Positions 63,421 to 64,000 of a DNA stretch of 64,000 nt are shown in pieces. A program made the position numbers and the translations under genes. Every line of letters starts with the position of its first letter. The stretch's first letter is position 1. Origin of the DNA: Anaeramoeba flamelloides (taxonomy: Eukaryota > Metamonada > Anaeramoebidae); assembly GCA_027625915.1 (NCBI GenBank), contig JANTQA010000047.1, forward strand, positions 1,984,001 to 2,048,000, read 5' to 3'. The notes under the pieces were generated by a model. The model was given only the letters and a program-made list of their open reading frames with translations, did not search any database and was not told the origin of the DNA.

Positions 63421-64000
63421 TTTTATTATTATTTTTTTCTTTTTTAATCTTTCTATCGGGTTTTTACTCCTCCTGTTTCAGGACGTAGATAATTTTTAAT
63501 TTGGTCATGTAAATGATATAACATTTTGTTACTTTAATGTTTTAATTATTTTTCTTCTTCCCTTTTTTATTTAGTAATTTTTCTTTGATTACTCCTTTCT
63601 CACAATAAATAAATATTTTTTTCTTTTTTCATTTGTCTTCCAAAAAATAAAATGATTATACTATATTATTATTTGTTAAACTATATAGGTTATTGACAAT
63701 AAATACTTGATATAGTATATTATTATTCAAAAAAAAAAAAAAACCAATTAAGGGAGTGGTCATTTTTGAAAATAAAATGAAATTGTATAAAGATCTTCCA
63801 AAATTTTTTTTTTGTATTGTGTGTTTCGACTTTCGAAATGGATGAGTTAACTCCATTTAAACAATTTATTGGTTTGGGTCTCTTTTTTGAAATCCAAAAT
63901 TTGCATGTTTCCAATATAAAACGAAAAAAAATTAACGTATTATTATGTTTAAGAATTAAGTTAATTCTTGAAAATGGGAAAACATATTTTTCCTTTTATG
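63421..64000. other. Non-coding end of the window
   Basis: AT-rich with T and A tracts. The text from 63810 to 63900 is somewhat more complex and carries short minus-strand frames in two registers, neither recognisable. The window ends inside this region. Confidence 0.4.

Noticed and set aside
1-64000. Retroviral or LTR elements, Polintons, integrases, capsid genes
   Set aside because: Looked for and not found. The only reverse-transcriptase traces are of the non-LTR (LINE) type.

Overview
The window is nuclear DNA from an AT-rich eukaryotic microbe. The genes are spliced with GT..AG introns, tRNA-Leu is of the eukaryotic type II form, and there is a signal-peptide-receptor-associated ER protein (TRAP gamma). 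Coding sequence is rich in Asn, Lys and Gln homopolymers, and all nine better supported coding models end in TAA. The gene content (ankyrin, DENN, calponin-homology plus RasGAP, BAR, PH) fits a free-living amoeboid protist. An Anaeramoeba-like or amoebozoan source is my inference; nothing in the window proves it. Gene density is low, roughly nine convincing genes in 64 kb, and the spacers hold many worn, non-autonomous transposable elements.

Layout. 0-12 kb: a small three-repeat ankyrin gene (606-1149), a terminal-inverted-repeat element (2088-2775) and the intronless DEAH-box helicase DHX35 on the minus strand (5444-7681). 11.9-20 kb: one DENN-domain gene in five exons. Its exons 2 and 3 appear separated by a 20-nt intron, and exons 4 and 5 by a 4.68-kb intron that contains a degraded LINE, itself interrupted by a well preserved tRNA-derived SINE with a perfect 17-bp target duplication. 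22-27 kb: a 1264-residue IQGAP-like protein (CH, coiled coil, RasGAP-like, PH-like) that seems to lack the catalytic arginine finger. 27-36 kb: mostly repeats, including TA-flanked foldback elements, Tc1/mariner-like termini and a transposase C-terminus, and a tRNA-Leu(CAA) at 34115. 36-41 kb: a BAR-domain gene (37338-38157), then a large inverted-repeat structure rich in TATCGCGATA-like motifs that encloses TTAA-flanked small elements. 41-46 kb: a second LINE fossil, a small Ser/Lys-rich gene and an inverted pair of element copies. 47-48 kb: TRAP gamma (SSR3) in three exons. 48-64 kb: a 925-residue coiled-coil protein (53446-56223), several foldback elements, a small two-exon coiled-coil gene (59943-60282) and nested transposon debris.

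The genes do not form operons. The common theme is eukaryotic small-GTPase and membrane biology (DENN as a Rab exchange-factor fold, RasGAP-like scaffold, BAR membrane curvature), together with general house-keeping (DHX35 in splicing, TRAP gamma at the ER translocon). The most unusual features are structural: the tiny and giant introns in one gene, the SINE, the IQGAP-like pseudo-GAP, and at least six families of short inverted-repeat elements. No CRISPR array, virus-like element or retroviral LTR was seen.
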